Assembly: GCA_018814445.1 (NCBI GenBank)
Contig: JAHIZV010000237.1
Span: 1 to 49,728, forward strand
Length of the DNA stretch: 49,728 nt
DNA from: Verrucomicrobiota bacterium
Lineage (GTDB): Bacteria > Verrucomicrobiota > Kiritimatiellia > JAHIZV01
Direction: 5' to 3'
Shown here: piece after piece, positions 46,525 to 49,728 of the stretch
Position numbering within the stretch: the stretch's first letter is position 1
Layout: every line of letters starts with the position of its first letter
The notes under the pieces: generated by a model
Databases searched by the model: none
What the model saw: the letters and a program-made list of their open reading frames with translations, nothing else
Told to the model about the DNA's origin: nothing
Position numbers and translations under genes: made by a program

Positions 46525-47151
46525 TCATAGTCTTCTTCTCAGATACGCTATAAGAGACCCGCCGACGATGAGAAGAGAGAGCATCTGGGGCTCCGGAATG
46601 ACGAATTGAATGTCATCGATAACGTGGCCATATGCTCCGCTGTCTCTTGACTGAACTGCGAACTGCAGGGTCTGTGTGGTACCCGCGAATGCGCTAACGT
46701 CCGTAGAATAGCGAAGCAGACCGCCCCCGATATCCGTTGGGGGCTCTTGCAGAAGATCAACGCCACCAAGGAGGTATGTGTAGATCACAAGGTTTGTATG
46801 TACATTACGCGTTGTAAACGCGAGATAGGTGATTCCAGTTGGCACCTCGGCGGTCTGCGATATGCCAACCTGAGGAAGAGAAAAATCGGGCGCAAATCCC
46901 GCAGATAGATAAATAGAATAGACACCCTCTACAACTGGAGCTCCGATCGAGTTGTCGGAATCGATCATACAGACCGCGGCACTTGAAATTGGCGTTTGAT
47001 TCAGCTCCGCCCAGTAACCAGATGTAATCTCCCAACCGGGCGGTGGAGTTGGGTTCGTGTAGTTTTCAAATTTCAGGTTCGTAAAGAGGTCAGCATAGAC
47101 GGAAGCCGTTCCGAGCAGAATGGCAACACAGCAAATACAAAGACATCGCAT
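46525..47151 (-). CDS. Small PEP-CTERM sorting-domain protein
   Basis: Signal peptide; C-terminal VIPEPQMLSLLIVGGSLIAYLRRRL (PEP, hydrophobic, basic tail). Confidence 0.85.
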   Translation of the reverse strand: MRCLCICCVAILLGTASVYADLFTNLKFENYTNPTPPPGWEITSGYWAELNQTPISSAAVCMIDSDNSIGAPVVEGVYSIYLSAGFAPDFSLPQVGISQTAEVPTGITYLAFTTRNVHTNLVIYTYLLGGVDLLQEPPTDIGGGLLRYSTDVSAFAGTTQTLQFAVQSRDSGAYGHVIDDIQFVIPEPQMLSLLIVGGSLIAYLRRRL

Positions 47152-47159
47152 GAATATGA

Positions 47160-47798
47160 TTACCGCTTTGTTACAATGCGAAAATAGCCAAGCAGTAGTG
47201 CCCCTATCGTGATCAGAGCGAAGATCTGGGGCTCCGGTATGACGAATTGAATGTCGTCGAGAACATGACCATCTGCGCCACCGCTACGAGCCTGAACTGC
47301 GAACGTCAGAGTCTGTGTTGTGCCGGCAAGACTCTGGACGTCAGCTGTGTACTTAAGCAGGCCGCCGCTCAACGTTTCCGGCGAAGACGCTAGCAGGTCA
47401 ATGCTGCCCAATGAGTAGGTATATATGACATTATTCGTATTCACATAGTGAGTAATGAATTCAATATGGGTGGCAGCACCTGGAACCATCGCTGTTTGCC
47501 ATATCCCGACTTCGGGAAGAGACAGATCTGGAGCAAAACCAGCAGACAGATACAGGGAGTTGGATCCCTGAATAACGGGCAAGGAGGCTATGTTGTTGGA
47601 GTTAACCAATCCAACGCCTGCTCCGGAAATTGGGATTGTGTTCATTCCCAACCAGTAGTCGGGCGTTACTGTCCAATTCTTGGGAGGATTAGGGTCTTGA
47701 AAGTCCTCGAATCCCAGATTAGTGAACAGGTCTGATCGCGCAACAACACACGAAGCAAGCCACAGAATCATCAATGTTGGAAAAACACTTATCTTCAT
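47160..47798 (-). CDS. Small PEP-CTERM sorting-domain protein, tandem paralogue
   Basis: C-terminal VIPEPQIFALITIGALLLGYFRIVTKR; DLFTNLGFEDFQDPNPPKNW parallels DLFTNLKFENYTNPTPPPGW in the neighbour. Confidence 0.85.
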   Translation of the reverse strand: MKISVFPTLMILWLASCVVARSDLFTNLGFEDFQDPNPPKNWTVTPDYWLGMNTIPISGAGVGLVNSNNIASLPVIQGSNSLYLSAGFAPDLSLPEVGIWQTAMVPGAATHIEFITHYVNTNNVIYTYSLGSIDLLASSPETLSGGLLKYTADVQSLAGTTQTLTFAVQARSGGADGHVLDDIQFVIPEPQIFALITIGALLLGYFRIVTKR

Positions 47799-47806
47799 TG
47801 CACATC

Positions 47807-49728
47807 TCAGTTTGTAGTGAAGCTCAGAACGCTGGAGTTTGTCTCATTGCCACACGGGTCTTTCACCCACACCTGATAATAGTACACGGTTTCGCTAGTT
47901 AGGTTTGTTATCTTCTCCTCCAGAAAGCGTCCATACCAGTATTTCCGAGTGCGATCAAATGAGGCGTCATAAGGATTGTCCCAAATAACATACTGAGTGC
48001 TCTGACTGAGGTTTGTCTCAACTTCTCCGTAATCAACTCGCATCATGGCCACATCGGCTAGCTCATCAGAGGATGTTCCGCCAAGTTGACCTAGTATTCT
48101 CATCTCTCCTTCAGAACATCCGGAGATTGAATTCGTCACCGTCGCCAGAAACGGAACTGTGAGGTCGTTGTCGGATGTGCCTTCCCACAGCCCTCTAAAG
48201 GGCGCGTAGAGAGGGTCTCCCACGACCATGTTGACATGCTGTTGAATTCCATTCTGTCGGTAGGCTTGATGCATAGCTTCTCCGAGCTGGTATCCCTGCA
48301 CTAAAGAGGAGAACATCAGATCACCATTTATCATTGCGTTGTAGACGGGCTCTTGCATTGCGCCAGCAAGGGCTGTCACTCCGCGGACGAGGGCTCGGTT
48401 ACCGTACCGTGTTGGCGCTTCTTTCCGAAAGGATTCCAAGGAGTAGGATTCATGATGAACCGAGATCGACCCCACGTCCCACCGTATGACATCATAGTAT
48501 GTTAGAGGCTTGTAGTAACTCACATGCCAGAGGATATTCGTAAGGGGGAATACCGTCTCCATATAGGCAGTCAGATGATCCCCAGCCGCAAGGCCACTCG
48601 TCGAATCAAGAACCAGGACACTATTGGTTACCGCTCTCTGGAGAGTACCTGTATACGCAGTATCGGCGCAGAAGATAGGTCTATTCGTATAACCAGACCA
48701 AGACCACCATTCATCTCTCCCTGAGGACGACTCGGACAGTCTAACCGCGTTAGTTGACAGAACAGAGTCTATGATGCCCCACAGACGAGGAACTGACCCT
48801 GTTATTCCTGCTAGATTGTCGCTTGAATCAATCGGTGCCCCAATCAGTGCGTGATTTCGACCGACGCCGAAGTTGTCATGAATCACTTCCCAAGGGGATA
48901 AAGGCGCGTTTTCTCCTGAAAACGGGGATAGGCCACTGTACATTTCCTCTCCAAGAAATAGGTTCTTCACATTTGAGGCAACTTCCATGACCTTCCAGTA
49001 GTCGTTACCGTCTCCGGCATACCATTCATCAGCAACAACGGTAGATGTTCCGCTGCCAACACCTCCTTGCTGAAGGTAGCGCTCTGCATAGAGAGCTTTG
49101 TCGATAAGGCCTTTGGCCACTTCCACTGTCGGGCCGTCGATTCTTCCGGTCAGATAGATCGAGTAGTCATCGGGACTACTCTCTCTCAGCTGTGACAGGT
49201 GTCTGTCATCCTGAGTATTGCTGGAAGAACCTCGGAAAGAATGGTCACTGCTTATGTTTGTAAATGTGGCTTCTGCCTCACTATAGAAAGCAATGCTCTG
49301 CTCAAGGTCGAAGAAGAACGAGTCCACACAACGGATTCCATCTGGATTCAGGGGAAGTGATTGAGAGAAAGGGCCCACTTCTACTGGAACTCCGTAACAT
49401 ACTGCGATGTAGTAGATTTCGTTGCTGACGCAGCCTATTCGCACCTGCAGATTCGTGAGAATCTCATGATACAGGTTGGAACACGTAATGCGGCCTTGCG
49501 TTCCTGTGCTGTTAAATGAAATGGATACTCCCAGTACGTTGTTGGACGGAACAGATCGCCGAGCAGCATAGTACTCGGCAACTTCCTGTGAATCTTGCGT
49601 ACCATCGTTGTTGTCGTCATGAGTCCAGCTACTGTTGTAAAGAACTATCACATTTGTCCCTGTCGGATATTCATATGGTTCGAATGTGAATCCCGCTTCT
49701 GTGGCATTTGTTCCGAAATACTGTGGAT
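47807..49728 (-). CDS. TIGR03790 family-like protein, N-terminus truncated by window end
   Basis: VIVLYNSSWTHDDNNDGTQDSQEVAEYYAARRSVPSNNVLGVSISFN...YIAVCYGVPVEVGP...LVRGVTALAGAMQEPVYNAMINGDLMFSSLVQGYQLGEAMHQAYRQNGIQQHVNMVVGDPLYAPF. Frame stays open to 49728 (PQYFGTNATEAGFTFEPYEYPTGTN upstream). Confidence 0.8.
   Translation of the reverse strand, partial: PQYFGTNATEAGFTFEPYEYPTGTNVIVLYNSSWTHDDNNDGTQDSQEVAEYYAARRSVPSNNVLGVSISFNSTGTQGRITCSNLYHEILTNLQVRIGCVSNEIYYIAVCYGVPVEVGPFSQSLPLNPDGIRCVDSFFFDLEQSIAFYSEAEATFTNISSDHSFRGSSSNTQDDRHLSQLRESSPDDYSIYLTGRIDGPTVEVAKGLIDKALYAERYLQQGGVGSGTSTVVADEWYAGDGNDYWKVMEVASNVKNLFLGEEMYSGLSPFSGENAPLSPWEVIHDNFGVGRNHALIGAPIDSSDNLAGITGSVPRLWGIIDSVLSTNAVRLSESSSGRDEWWSWSGYTNRPIFCADTAYTGTLQRAVTNSVLVLDSTSGLAAGDHLTAYMETVFPLTNILWHVSYYKPLTYYDVIRWDVGSISVHHESYSLESFRKEAPTRYGNRALVRGVTALAGAMQEPVYNAMINGDLMFSSLVQGYQLGEAMHQAYRQNGIQQHVNMVVGDPLYAPFRGLWEGTSDNDLTVPFLATVTNSISGCSEGEMRILGQLGGTSSDELADVAMMRVDYGEVETNLSQSTQYVIWDNPYDASFDRTRKYWYGRFLEEKITNLTSETVYYYQVWVKDPCGNETNSSVLSFTTN

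Overview
The window looks like a gene-dense bacterial chromosome segment, probably from the PVC superphylum (Kiritimatiellota/Verrucomicrobiota/Lentisphaerota-like). The lineage is inferred from PEP-CTERM proteins, a TIGR03790-like protein and large secreted proteins, not from a marker-gene search. Most genes are housekeeping or envelope functions: asnB fragment, GT2, flippase, GT39, smc, waaA, xerC/D, topA, dprA, aroB, pntAA/AB/B, pgl, coaBC, folA, thyA, udp, M48-LemA pair, RRM protein, thiM-thiE, mtaB and purU. Accessory content includes a very large subtilase, a C39-like protein, a tandem DUF4139-like pair, two PEP-CTERM paralogues and a TIGR03790-like protein cut by the window end. No rRNA, tRNA, CRISPR, transposase or prophage was recognised. 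The most interesting signal is a set of unrelated short-period (6-8 bp) degenerate tandem arrays, each immediately upstream of a start codon (waaA, dprA, four-helix-bundle gene, folA, udp, mtaB, weakly M48). Two of them form an inverted pair of G-quadruplex-type octamer arrays flanking a four-helix-bundle (S23/IVP-type) gene. Other notable items are a perfect 40-bp palindrome, a duplicated dyad TTTCCAA-N3-TTGGAAGTTT, a pntAB with a long acidic secreted-type N-terminal extension plus an upstream unannotated 37-aa ORF, and a topA whose C-terminus carries three copies of a non-zinc-finger module. All calls come from reading the sequence and ORF translations; no searches were run.
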